Below, piece by piece: positions 12,090 to 23,450 of a stretch of DNA of 64,000 nt. The first letter of the stretch is position 1, and each line of letters starts with the position of its first letter. The stretch is from Fennellomyces sp. T-0311. Lineage: Eukaryota > Mucoromycota > Mucoromycetes > Mucorales > Lichtheimiaceae. The notes below the pieces were generated by a model. That model had not been told where the DNA came from and searched no databases. It saw only the letters and a program-made list of their open reading frames with translations. The position numbers were made by a program, and so were the translations under genes. Location of the stretch: the NCBI GenBank assembly GCA_025266875.1, contig JALLLT010000008.1, forward strand, positions 62,001-126,000. The letters are read 5' to 3'.

Positions 12090-12730
12090 ATGGATGATCG
12101 TCGCTTGCCCTTATCTTGCAGATCAAGCCAATTCTGTGCGGTCGAGATGGTGGTGTACAGCTCTTCTTGATTAAGTTCAAAGGTGCTGACTTTGGAGATG
12201 CTTGAATCCATGGATGGGTTTCGTTGGTCGATGATGTTGGACGAGGACGATGGTTGCGGGTCAAAAGGGGTGCGCAATGCTGGTTGATAATAGTCGTAAT
12301 TAACCCCTGTAACCCCTGCGTCGTCATCTATTATACTGTTGCTGCGCACAGGCACAGAATGTTCAGGTGGGGGAGGAGGTGGAGGAACCGGCTGTTTCTG
12401 TTCTTGCTGCCGAGACTTTGATCTGCCCAGTTTCAAGTCAAACGACCCAATCAAGCTCTTGCGGCGCACTCCCAAGGATGGTTTGCGCTTCATGCGTGCA
12501 TCCGCTGCTTTGTCCGCCTGTGCAAATGCATCGTAGATGCCTTCTCGACTTATCTTGCTGGAGGATGGCTGAAGGCTCTGAACCATGTCCTTGATGCTCC
12601 TCCGACGCGTGGCGTAACGGTCGGGTTCATTGACGGGCGTGCGCTGCGACGACGACTGTTTGCGTTTCTCGTCCTCCTCTCGTTGCCACAGCGTCCACGA
12701 TTCGTAATCAGACACCGTCGATGAAGACAT
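8289..12730 (-). CDS. DYRK-family dual-specificity protein kinase (Pom1/DYRK2-like)
   Basis: Eight exons on the minus strand: 12730-10946, 10887-10284, 10228-9594, 9538-9387, 9323-9248, 9190-8878, 8828-8552, 8481-8289. They sum to 4035 nt, or 1344 residues. The first 900 residues are Ser/Arg/Pro-rich and low-complexity, with a (DN)n run from a short repeat at 12057-12092. The DYRK-homology box ([19 protein letters not shown]) leads into the kinase domain, about residues 955-1275: glycine loop [13 protein letters not shown] lysine, HCDLKPEN catalytic loop, DFGSSC, and the [13 protein letters not shown] activation loop whose second Tyr is autophosphorylated in this family. In S. pombe Pom1 controls polarity and division; the role here is inferred. 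The frame is open upstream to about 12856 without an ATG, so a further 5' exon is possible. Confidence 0.88.
12057..12092. repeat. In-frame hexanucleotide microsatellite
   Basis: Repeats of GTCGTT on the plus strand, read on the minus strand as alternating Asp-Asn codons inside the disordered N-terminus of the DYRK kinase. A length-variable region is likely. Confidence 0.7.
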
Positions 12731-14354
12731 GAACAGGTTCCGTAGCCAATGACCTTTCTTGCTCTTTTTTTTACTCAGCTGTTCTGACAGATACGGGTTA
12801 CTGTTATTAGTACCCCTTTGTTTCTTGAAACACAGGAGAGTCAATAGCGAAAATTACCCGTGCTTTACTGCTTGAGCGGGGAACCGAGGTGCGGGTCGAT
12901 TAGTGGGAGGCAAAAGCGAAAGGACTAGCTGAAGAGGCCTTGTCTCAATCGCTCAATGAGATGGCAAGGCGAAATAAAAGCTTGGTATAAACAACGGGCT
13001 CAGCAAAAAACACAAGGCTTGCAGCAGTGTATCTTAAAATAGTTAACCCACAACGTGGTTTGCGGAGCTGGCCCTTGCCAGTCTGTGAACAGTGAAAGAA
13101 TATATGAACGCTTCGTGTAACCCGGATAGCTGCGCTTCATTGGCCACATACCGTTTCATGCCACTTTTACCAGTTCGGATCCACAACTGTCACCATAGCA
13201 ACTCTTTACGAGGAACGATCAACGCAGCCTAAGCAGGTTTCTCAGCTCCGGCCCGCAGTAAGGCCATCCTTCATTGTTGGAACTCTACCCCGCTTCGGGG
13301 ATGGGCCCAGTACTACCAATTTGTTTAGGGCACTACCATTGGAAAGGGTAATCAATCAGTACCATCCATATTTTGGGCAGCGAGCTGGCTAATTAATTTC
13401 GGAGCCCATTGGGCTTTGCACTCGTTCTTACTACTAGATAAGCAAGATGCACACCGTTGTTGGTTCACTCATCGCAACAGCTGTCGTCTGTCGTCATGAT
13501 AACCCGAGAAGTAGGCACTAAAATTTGTGTAAGGCGCATTGACGACATATCCACGTGCAATATTAATATCCAAATTGTCTACTGCTTTACAAGGATAAAA
13601 GTCATTAGTAGCCCAATATATCGTAGTTGGAACAGTCTCGGGACGAAGTGCTCGGAGAGAAGCCGTCAGTCGCTGATGTATACATCCCACATGCAGGCGG
13701 GCCAACAACTGTTTAGTGAATTCCTGCTGGTGAAAGCAAACACCTGTGACATAAGCAAAGTCTAACATAGCTACGCAGACAGCCTTTTTTCTAAAAGTAA
13801 GCAAGCTAATGCAAAAGCACAATACTAGTATGCATGGCACAAGTGATGTTGAGTGCGTAGTGGCTCACAAGCAGTCGCATCCAAAAAAGACATATGCTTC
13901 TCAAAATGAACGAATGAATGAAAGTAGTATGTTCTTTCGCCCTGTTATGTACGCACGCTTAGAAAAAGCTTGCATCGGTCATAGTCAATACGCTCTTCGT
14001 GCACGTGTGTACCCACTTTCACGATGCCAAATGTGGTATGTGCATGCTCCAGCAAAATTGACACGCGATCCCGTACGTCTAAGCCGGCACTAAAGGCGCT
14101 CACCAAGCGACCAACGCTGATGATGACTCAGGTGATACACAGCTTGGATGCACTGCACAGACCTGTTTTTATATATGCCGCGGGGCACATGGGGCACATG
14201 AACCCTGGTGTAGCACACTCGATCATGACAAAGCCATGCGCTTCTGACACGCAAAAGATTATAATGCCTTTATATGATATTACAGTTTGTTTCGTAGATG
14301 ATGTTACATATATACAATGCTGGAACCTCCAAGTTTTGTTGTTTTATCGCCACT
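12731..14354. other. Intergenic between the DYRK and BRWD genes
   Basis: About 1.6 kb. The part next to 12730 may hold a 5' exon or leader of the kinase. Short open frames exist, for example a 123-residue one on the minus strand ending at 13469 and a plus-strand one near 13210-13390, but neither resembles a known protein. A small hairpin CCCCGCTTCGGGG lies near 13290. No RNA gene was recognised. Confidence 0.4.
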
Positions 14355-17300
14355 TTAGTAATCGTCGTCATCGTCGTCGACAAAGTCGCTATCGTTGCCG
14401 GGACTCTCCTCAGCAGCGTCGTCCATACTGGGCTCCTCTTCCTCTTCTTCTTCGTCTTGTTCATACTCTTCGTCTGACTCTTGGATCTGCGATCGCCGCG
14501 TCCGGCCCTTGCTCCATGAAATGGGCATACGTGTGTTGAGGAACCGCGACTTGAAAAAGTTGGCCATCCGGACAGCGTCCTTGTTGGCCGCCGACGACTC
14601 GTCGTTATACTTCTGCGCATTCTTTCGGATCAGCTCCACATCGTCGATTACCGCCTACATATTCATTAGGGGCTTCCCGGACAATAGCAATCCATATTCT
14701 TTTTGTACCTGTTTCTGGCGATAAAAGCCGTTGTCCAGTCTTTGCAGTATCATGTTCAAGCAGATGGGGTAGGCAATCTGCGAAAGGTAATTGCGATACT
14801 GGTAATAGTCGACTTGGTGGACGTATAGTTGGAAATCTTGGTTCTGTGTAAGCCAGTGGATGATGTCCTGCGCCCGCTTCCGTTCGGCATTCGTTAGTGT
14901 ACCGCCCACATCATACCGTTCGTTGAAATCTTCTTGCGTGGGCACAATCTCCCACGGACTCAAGTCTTCTGCCGGCGATTCCTCATCATCCCTGCGCGCA
15001 CAATACTTGTTATATTTGCGAGGTTTCTGATTTAAAAAAAAGAAAAACAAGCTTACCAGATGATGTGATAGTATGCCCATGGACTAGGAAGGCGTGCACG
15101 ACGCCAGCTCGCGCCAGACCGCACCGAGTCTATGTGACCAGTGTACTTTTCGGCGCCATAGATTGCATCCACGCGCTGGCCAACACGCAACGTCTTTAGG
15201 ATCGCCATGGACGCCACAAACTGCTCCCACAGCACAAGGAACTCGGGGCATCCATCTTCATCAGTGAAATCAATCGTGACATCGCGGTGCTTTGTTGCCC
15301 ATACTGGATCAGCCCCTTGGCCCAGCGTCTCGCGCATATTGACCAGGTCGCGCAACCGCACTTTGAGTCGACAATAGGTAGGTGGGCCGACTTGCCAGCT
15401 GATGCCTGTCACCTGGCCGAAAACCACCGGCTCATCCGTTTGAAGCGGTCCGTTGCGTTCATCGAAACCTTCCTTGAGGACTGATTGCTCCCAATATTGT
15501 CGATGGCCCTCGGACAAGATGGCAATGCGATCTCCCATTTGTGGATGGTATTTCGTCACCGTACGCTCGACGGTTTGTATCCAGTCCTTGGGGACGTATT
15601 CTGGAATCTCATCTTCGTCCAAGAAACGGGGCTTTCCTCGCTGCGTTCGTGCGGGTCGTGGCACAGGTCGCACGTATTCTGGTTTCTGGCGACCAATCCC
15701 CCGGCGTTTGGGTGCCCGCACAGATGACTCTCCTTGGAATTCCTCATCGCTACCACCCGTCGGCGAGTGCAGCCGCCGCTTGCCTTTGTGGTCCACGGAG
15801 GATTGGCCCGACTCTTCAGTCTGCTGAAGTGTTTCCGACGAACCACTGGCTTCCGATGCATCGTCATCCTCTTGCGCTCGCTCGCTATTTGAATCATCAA
15901 GATCACTTTCCATGTACGAAACTCGGCCTCTTCGTCGCCGAGGCCGCACCGGCTCATTCTCGTCGTCCTCACTGTGCACAGCCGCTTCCTCTTCTTCGTC
16001 GCTGCGACTGACCGCAATGTCCTCGTCGCTGCGAACAGCCACGCCATCATCATCATCATCACCGATGCGACGTCGAGAACTTCGCCTAAGTCGCGGCTCA
16101 CGTAGCGGCGGACGGCCACGCGTAGGTCGACGTCGGCGACCTCGTCCTCTTCGTGGTGATGTTCCGCGTGCACGATGGCTTGCTCGAGCTTCGTCTGGGG
16201 TAGCCGAACGTAGCAAACGTCCAGCACGACTTCGTGTCACTGGGCCGTCCTCGTCCTCCTCAAAGTTGTTATCGCTGTCTCCTTGGCCGCCATGGTATCC
16301 TTCAGACACGTCAGCGTCACTTTCTTCTTCGCTGCTGTAGGCTGGGCCGTTTGCTTCTTCGTTGTAGTCTTCGTCATCCGAATCGTCGTGCAGCGGGGCG
16401 AGAGCAGCAGCTGGGAGAGGCGTGAAGAACTGAGATTCGGCAACGGTGGTTTCACTTTCGTCTTCGTCGTCGTTCTTGACGAAATTGCGTCGCTTTTTTG
16501 CAACAAGCGACCGGTCAGCCGTTTCCATTTTGATGGGCTTGCCATTCTTGAACCTATCCCATAGCATATTAGTACGACTGACGTCTTGCAAAGCCAGTCA
16601 TAGCTTACTCTTCTTCTTCCATCTCGTATATCTTCTCGCGCTGCTTGAGTCGAGTTTCGAACCCATCAGGCTGGATAGGCAAATCGGTCCCTAAGACAGG
16701 AGGATGAGTGCGCCGGCGATACACACAAACGAACTGCATATATAACTTACCATAACCTTCTTTGCACTGGCTCGGATACTCGACGCCCGTTTGGTCATTG
16801 ATGGGTCTGCGCTCCACTTCATGCAACGGTCGCTAATCGATTGTGTCAGCAGTACATTACTTGACAGTTTCGCTTTTTGCTTTACCAGTGATTGTTCATC
16901 GACGACACTTCCATCCGGACGGACAGACACCGGAAGGAAGTCGCTGTAAAAGAACTGGCCGCGATGCCATGAATTGACCATCTTGTAGTTATCGCTGTCT
17001 CCGTCGATCGAAAACAGAGTGCAGCGTCCATCTTCATCGGTGATGGCGTACTTGTGGCCACTCTGCGAGAACTTGCAGTCCAGAAACACGCGGCCAGGGT
17101 ACTCCTTGCAAGAAATGGCACACTGCTTCTTGATATCCCAAATAATCACTCTGCCGTCGTAGCCAGCCGACAGAACCAGGCTTGGATTGGTTGGATGGCT
17201 CTCAACCGCATATACTTCCCCTTCATGTCCCTTCAACACGCACGCCAGCTTGCCCGTGTGTGCGTAGTACACCTTGAGCTCGCCTCGACTGGTGGCGATG

Positions 17301-17610
17301 ATGCAGACGCGATCGTCCGAGCTCCACGTAATCATCGATACTTTGGACGGCGTCAAGTCGTCCTCTTGTTCGTCCATGACGACGTCTGGCGATTCCCGAA
17401 CTAGCGATGCGTCGGGGACAATGCTGTCGGATGGGCCGGGTATAGGTGAGCACGGGGGTATTAAGGTGCCGAACTCTTGTTCATCGCTCTCGACGCCGGA
17501 GATATCGTTGTCGTGTGCCGGCTTGGGTTGTCTGGCGGTGGTTACGACGGGCGCAACCAGAATATCCTTGTTGATGTCCACTGGCATTGGGTGTTAACTA
17601 TACAGGCCAA

Positions 17611-17646
<36 letters not shown>

Positions 17647-19551
17647 ATGTGTGTGCACACACACAAGTACAACTTACAGACAGTCGAATCCCAGGTTTGT
17701 GTGATCTTGTCATAAACCCATATGCGCGCGGTGCCGTCTTGAGACCTGCGACACAGTTAGCTCTGGCAGCTTGTTTTCGCAGCTCTCTTACCCGCTCAAT
17801 ATCTTCTTGCCATCATGACTGTATGCCAAATCCGTCACACTGCCAAAGTGACCTTCCAAATGGGCAATCGGCATCACGGGCTGGTCTTCGAACGCCCCCG
17901 TTTTCACCGGAAACAGCACACTTGGAACGCGAGGTCGTCCTCGGCCAGCACGAGGCTTCTGACTGGAATTGGCGTCCGAAACGGCCTGACTGGATCCATC
18001 GGCAATGGTCTGGACGTGTTCCTCGTTGTCCGACTTGATTGTTGAAAACACATAGACAAATCCGTCATCACCGGCCACGGTAAACTTGGTTCCGGTGTAA
18101 TTGAACGAAGAACAACGTATTCGATCCGTTGCTTTGTATTTGCAGCCGAAAACAATCGGCGAATCGACGTCGTAGAATGCAAATGTATCCTTATCCCAGC
18201 GCCACAGTCGCACTAAGCCGTCTTCGTTGGTCGCCATCAGATAGCGTGTCTCGGCTTTGGGCGAAGGCGAGAATTTGACGGTAGTGAATGGTTTCCGTTG
18301 CTTTTTTTTACATAGTGTTAGATCATCACAAGGAGAGTGGGTTTGTTGGCAAAGAGGTTACCGTTGATGTGTGTGATCTGAGATACGCTACTGGCTCAAA
18401 GTTCTCCATCTTCCACACGCGCACATAACCGTCCGACGACGCCGTTGCAATCAACGTGTTTTCTTCGTTGATGGCAATGTCCGTGATCACGTTCTGATGT
18501 CCGCGGATCGTATATACCAAATGTCCAGTACGTACGTTCCACACCTTGACCAGAAAGTCGTCGCTTCCCTACGTTTTCATATCGAGTTAAGTCCATGCCA
18601 ACATTATGCGCACCCCACACACACACTCCCACCGGCAGCTTACGGTAAAAAGACGAGCATCTGCCTTGTCGAACGCCAAACAGTACACGTGCTGTCGATG
18701 GCCCGACATTGTCACACGCTAATATAGATAGGTTAGTGTCTGCACCATACGCGTGCAAGTCGTGCTCACCTCGCGATAAAAGGTACTCATTGCAGCTGGC
18801 ATTTCATTCGGCTTGTTGACTTTCCTGCCGATTTCTAGTGCTTGAATCATCTCGTCTGTTTGGTGCTGTTTAGCCTTCACTTCTTCCTCCAAATGCAACA
18901 CGACTTACGCAGCGAGAGATGATACAGATCCCGAGTAGGCACAGACATGTACGTGTAGCGCGTTGGATTGGCGCGGGCGACCTCAAAGGCAGATAGCAGC
19001 GTGAAGAGGTTATCATCGCCGTGCTGGTAGAGACGTGCGCGTTGGTTGGCATCCAGGCTCTGGGTTATTCTAAAGTAATGGAGAAGGTGTCGCAACAGAT
19101 TGGGTAGATAGTCTCCTCCTATCCGAGGATATGCCTCTGACTTTATGCAAACGGTGAGCTGATATAAACGGCGTGTAAAGTGTAATCTAACCAGTTGCTG
19201 GAGCGTCGCGGGCTCGCCTCCTTGTCCAGAGCCATCAAGTGAAGACCTTTTTGGCAGTAATTCGCGATGCTTCTTGAATTCTTGCGCCAATGCGTATGCT
19301 GCATCTTGGCAAGGTCCTTCGTAGAGAAACCGGAAAATCAAGTAGTAAAGCTAGCCGGCGATTAATGGCGCTGAGCAAGATTACAGAAAATGGAAGATTA
19401 CCTCTAATGGTTGGAACAATAAAGTTGATGACACGAACAAAGTTTAAGTGAAAAACAGGAAGGGTTTTGCTCAGCAAACAATGGCAAGGGAGCGAAAAGG
19501 GGCAGGTTTGTGATTGCCTGGTTGGAAATCTAGGCACGTACCTTGTTCCAT
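14355..19551 (-). CDS. BRWD/PHIP-type WD40, cryptic-Tudor and bromodomain protein
   Basis: Exons: 19551-19542, 19403-19402 (2 nt), 19350-18909, 18855-18773, 18721-18644, 18568-18362, 18300-17792, 17745-17678, 17580-16886, 16832-16751, 16690-16609, 16553-15057, 14991-14709, 14654-14355. These sum to 4338 nt, or 1445 residues. The N-terminal helical region (LYYLIFRFLYEGPCQDAA) matches animal PHIP/BRWD. WD40 repeats span about 182-640 (for example MSGHRQHVYCLAF and GSDDFLVKVW). An acidic disordered stretch follows to about 1050. The cryptic Tudor region is about 1060-1255 and the bromodomain about 1275-1390 (YYQYRNYLSQIAYP). The family reads histone marks on chromatin; animal members also act as substrate receptors for CUL4-DDB1. 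The tail is acidic and ends in an Asp run. The first two exons are the least certain part. Confidence 0.88.
17611..17665. repeat. Dinucleotide microsatellite (TC)n then (GT)n
   Basis: About 24 bp of CT repeats followed by GT-rich repeats. It lies inside the 97-nt intron 17581-17677 of the BRWD gene, between the donor GTAAGT and the acceptor, so length changes would alter intron size only. Confidence 0.8.
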
Positions 19552-21783
19552 AGAGCGATCTAGAGTGAGATAGATTCGGTTTTACGATCTAATCGATGAA
19601 GCTGGTGAAAAAGACGTCAGGAGTAAGAGAGGGGGGAATGTGAAGAGTGGGGCAAGAAGAGAGAGAGAGTGGAAAAAATAGGTGCGAGCACACACTTTCG
19701 CGGAGTTTGCGCTACTTTGGTGCCCCCCCCCACACACGGCGGCACTGATCGATGCTGCATGTGTTCGTTTCTCATCCTGAACCCAACGACACAAACACCA
19801 CGCTTTACCCCACTTGTTGCCACAGGGCATTGGCAATAACATGTCCGGAAGGATCCGGGGATGGAATCTTTGGTGCACAATGGCCAGCCTTTTTTTTTTG
19901 GTTTGATCGATTGTCGCACAGTTCTTGATCCGACCCGAGCGACAGTGGTCTGTGCTCAACAGTTTATTCATGCGTTGAACTGTCAGGCGCGTATGCCTCT
20001 TACGCGGGCATGTTTTGGGGGACATTGTGGTACCTGTCAACACGTTTCGTCGACCTTTCCTGCCCGGTTGGCGGAAGCCAGCTTCCTCTCTCTGATTTTT
20101 TGGTGTGGTGCTCCACGATGGGCATGGATATGGCTTGATTGACGAAGTAAAAAAAAAAAGCATGGCTGCCAGTCCTTGTGGAAAGGCCGCGGCATCATAA
20201 AAAAAGAAGGCTCAAAAAAGTCCTACCGAAATCCCAGCTTGAGGCAGGGTCCGCCCGATTTCGGTACTACAGAAAACTTTTGAGTCGCCTGATGCACCCA
20301 CCCCACCTTCTCCTCCCCGTCCCCTGCGCTTTTCCACATGTGAATTGGTTTCTTTTCCTTTTTGTTGCAGAAAGCATGACAGTCTGCTTCTTCTGCTGCC
20401 TGTCACTGTTTACCCATTGCTTGGATTTTGAATCAATGCTGAAAGCTGGTTTTTCTTTCACTCTGCCCTCATTGCACGTTCAGGAATCAAGGAATGAAGA
20501 GAAGCACTAGAGTTGAGACGCAGGTCTTCTGTTGGCATGCAACGAAGAAACGTACTGAAAGCTTGGCAACACTGAGCTTACGAGCAGCCGGGGCCACCGA
20601 TTCGAGTCAGACATGAACTATCCAGCCAGAGCTTCTCTGCGCAAACAATCGCACGGTCCTGCATGTAGTCAACAAGGTTCCATCGCTGCTCGATCCTGAT
20701 AGGCAGTGCTACCCCCCCCCCCAAACAGCAACAACCGGCTGAGTCGACCCAAAGTTGTAATTTGTTATTCCTTTTTCGAAAACACTGTCCAAAAAACACA
20801 GAGAACCCCGGTTCAGGAGCGACAATCTCCTTTTGCAGTAATTGATACGTATCTAATCTCCAAATTTAATCACTCGTGGATCTCGAAGGTAAACAGATAG
20901 CCTTTTACGGCAGAACGGCTTGGTGACGAAGACTTACGTATGCACCTGGATCCAGTGTGAGAAGAAAATTGGATCATGTTACTAAGGTTAAAAACATAGC
21001 GGACGTTTTATGTTTTGCTACCGACATTAGCAAGTACCAATGAAAGTATACTGACGCGTTGCGGATTTAATCTCTGCCACTTGGCCGGTTGGGAGAGTGT
21101 ACCGGAACATGCTTTAAAAAGACACCTAGTGATTGGTGTGTGAAAGCCTGTCAGAGCGATAATATATGCAATGGACCTGTTCCTATCTTGCTATGAGTGT
21201 GCCTCTTAATGCTCCTGCTTCACTGAATTGCCCAAGCATAAAGGTCACGCCACATACGAATATACAGCTGATCCTGTATCGGGATCAAGATGCTGCTTTG
21301 TAACCGGTTACTTCTGTTGGCTTGCAGTGATACGAATACGGATCGATCGTTTACATAAAGTCTAATCCAAAAGCATTACGCAACAAGTTTATATCTATTA
21401 CGTCGGATCTCGAGGTTCCACATACGAATAGTGACGTTGATAAATGGTGGCGCTTGCACCTTTGCGAACGAGGATAAAGTTTCTTTGGACTTGGTGCTTG
21501 AACTGCACAAGGTGCGTATCCATAAATCCAGTGGAGCACACAATCGATGACTTCAAGAGTAGTACTCTACTACTACGATTCCTATATGCAAACAAAAGGC
21601 CATCCTTCATAGATGCTTCTCTTTCACGGCATGGATACAGCATTTTGCATTCAGACAAAAAAAATTACAAGATGGAGGGAGGGGCGATCGGCGAGAGCAA
21701 AATAAGGAGGTTTTCAAAGGGAATCGGTTAAGTTTGTGCGAAAACTAATATACAAAGAGAAAGAGAGAGAGCGATAAGAAGGA
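19552..21783. other. Intergenic, 2.2 kb
   Basis: The 5' region of the BRWD gene and the 3' region of the membrane-protein gene. Purine and pyrimidine runs are frequent (GAGAGAGAG near 19660, C-runs near 19727 and 20712). An inverted repeat CCGAAATC/GATTTCGG lies at about 20226-20264. Open frames here do not resemble proteins, and no RNA gene was recognised. Confidence 0.4.
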
Positions 21784-22719
21784 TCACTCCCGGTATGCTG
21801 GAGGTTCTTCCACCGCTCTATCTGATAACGGATAATATGCCTCCTCTGCTGTCCTGCGATGGAACCGCTTATATACCCAGCGCAAATTCCACCACCTCTG
21901 CTGTTCCTCTGAAGAAGGTTGCTTCCATTTCTCATACAATCGATGGACACTGTGAACCAATGGGCCCAGCTGTTGTCTTCCGAGGACCAAAAAGACGACA
22001 ATGGCACCTGTTGCAACCACGGCCCATACTGCCGATTGCCATTGTTCACCCACGGTCCACTGATGAAGCGCAGCTCCATAGTAAGGCGGCAAATCTTCTC
22101 TTGCTTGACAGATCGTATTGTTTACGCAATGCCCGGGGATATCCAAACCATAGAAGCATTGCATGTTTTCTTCGCAAGGTGAGCCCACAGGCCGTTTTGG
22201 TTGGCATGTTCGAGTGTATTTGTCGCAGTATGCGTTTTGGCTACAGTTGCCAATCAGCTCAAGATCGCCTTGGCTGATTACGTCTGGCCCTCGAAACTCC
22301 ACGTAGCTGTACAATTCGTCAGATAATGGAATCGTTATGCACGGTTCTCCCGTATCGCCATCGTTCCGGTGCGGTAAATAGGCAACAGTGTCCACGATGG
22401 TCGGATTCATTTCAAACCCGCCAAGGTCTACATTGCCATATGAATTTTACTTTCAAAAAACTAACCACGTACAATGCCTCCTTACTTTGGTTTCGACATA
22501 CTAAACCGCGCTCAGTAGCAAAGCAACTGTGGACTGGAAATAATGGACAATCTGCGGGATCTCGACAATGTTGTTCCATCCCGAGGAGGGCAAAGTTAAT
22601 AATAGCCGTAATAAAAAGTAAAAGAGTACAAAAATGCGTGCACGAAGGGGGCCTGTAATGGAAACTCAGACCCGTTTCCACAAGCGTATTTTCTACCCTT
22701 TCATCCGCAACGTTGCCAT
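21784..22719 (-). CDS. Membrane-anchored cysteine-rich protein with a C-terminal PPxY motif
   Basis: Exons 22719-22697, 22652-22486 and 22427-21784 (introns of 44 and 58 nt) give 277 residues. An N-terminal hydrophobic segment (LLLFITAIINFALLG, about 15-31) acts as signal peptide or anchor. The cysteine-rich region contains CRDPADCPLFPVHSC, NCSQNAYCDKYTRTC and SPCEENMQC. A second membrane span (AVVATGAIVVFLVLG) precedes a basic-aromatic tail ending in EEPPAYRE. PPxY is the ligand of WW domains, including those of Rsp5/NEDD4 ubiquitin ligases, so ubiquitin-dependent sorting of this protein is plausible. I do not recognise a named family. The start was chosen because the short first exon splices in frame directly before the hydrophobic segment. 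Confidence 0.7.
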
Positions 22720-23450
22720 GACAATAAACGAGCCGAATGATCTCGAACAAAAAATAGCCAGTTGCTATGCACCAGATTAATTTGTCTCTTTTATCATCAC
22801 TTATCACCCTCACTAAACAAACAATCAAATCTTTGATCAACCTGGAAGCACGAAACCCCCGATCACCATTCACTTTGAAACTTAACAATCCCCCGCACAC
22901 TGCATATAACCCATAGACTATGATCCTTTTGGGGCGAGAGTATAATCTGCATCGTCCTGACAGATGTATGCATTTATCATGCATGAGCTAGGGCGAGGAT
23001 CAACTATACTGTATTGTCAACAAGTGATGCATATTAAAAAAACAACCAAGCCGTGCAATTGTTGGGTAAATTTGTTATTATCAATTCGAAGTCGGATTAT
23101 GGCAAAGTGAAAAAGAGAAAGAGAGATGTGCTGACTGGAGGGCCAAGTGTTGACAGGTTGAATGTGAAGCAAGGGGTGGATTCTGTGACTGATGGCAACC
23201 CATCGTGTGAATCCAAAAGATATGACTGATATGCAAGTGTAACCGGCTGATTTTTTTTTTTACATGGGCGCCTTTTTTTACCATTATGTGGGCAGCCCCA
23301 CACTCTGACATACATCATCAAGGAGCTTAAAAAATATAGTGGACACGTACCAGCGTGGGAAACTTTTTTCAAGCCTATAAATAAGGGGTGTGACCCTGTA
23401 TACTACAGTTTTTGTACGTTTGTTGTTTTCTCTTCTCTCTCTCCATAACA
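22720..23450. other. Divergent intergenic region
   Basis: Separates the membrane-protein gene (minus) from the acyl-CoA dehydrogenase (plus), so it should hold both promoters. Apart from the TATA box listed separately, nothing specific is seen. Confidence 0.5.
23376..23383 (+). promoter_or_regulatory. TATA box of the acyl-CoA dehydrogenase gene
   Basis: TATAAATA lies 68 bp before the ATG and is followed by a pyrimidine-rich stretch, as expected for a fungal core promoter. Confidence 0.6.

Noticed and set aside
13130..13440. GC-rich stretch with hairpin CCCCGCTTCGGGG, considered as a structural RNA or rRNA fragment
   Set aside because: No similarity to rRNA, SRP or RNase P RNA cores that I can recall, and no consistent long-range pairing found by eye.
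13469..13840. 123-codon open frame on the minus strand
   Set aside because: Moderately protein-like, but no family, no signal for splicing and no neighbour support; kept as intergenic.
15556..16227. Long open frames antisense to or overlapping the BRWD acidic region
   Set aside because: They are shadows of repetitive Glu/Asp/Arg codons of the real gene in other frames.
19582..20163. 193-codon minus-strand open frame upstream of the BRWD gene
   Set aside because: Rich in Ser/Pro/Phe from low-complexity DNA, without domain or start context; it overlaps the promoter region of the BRWD gene.
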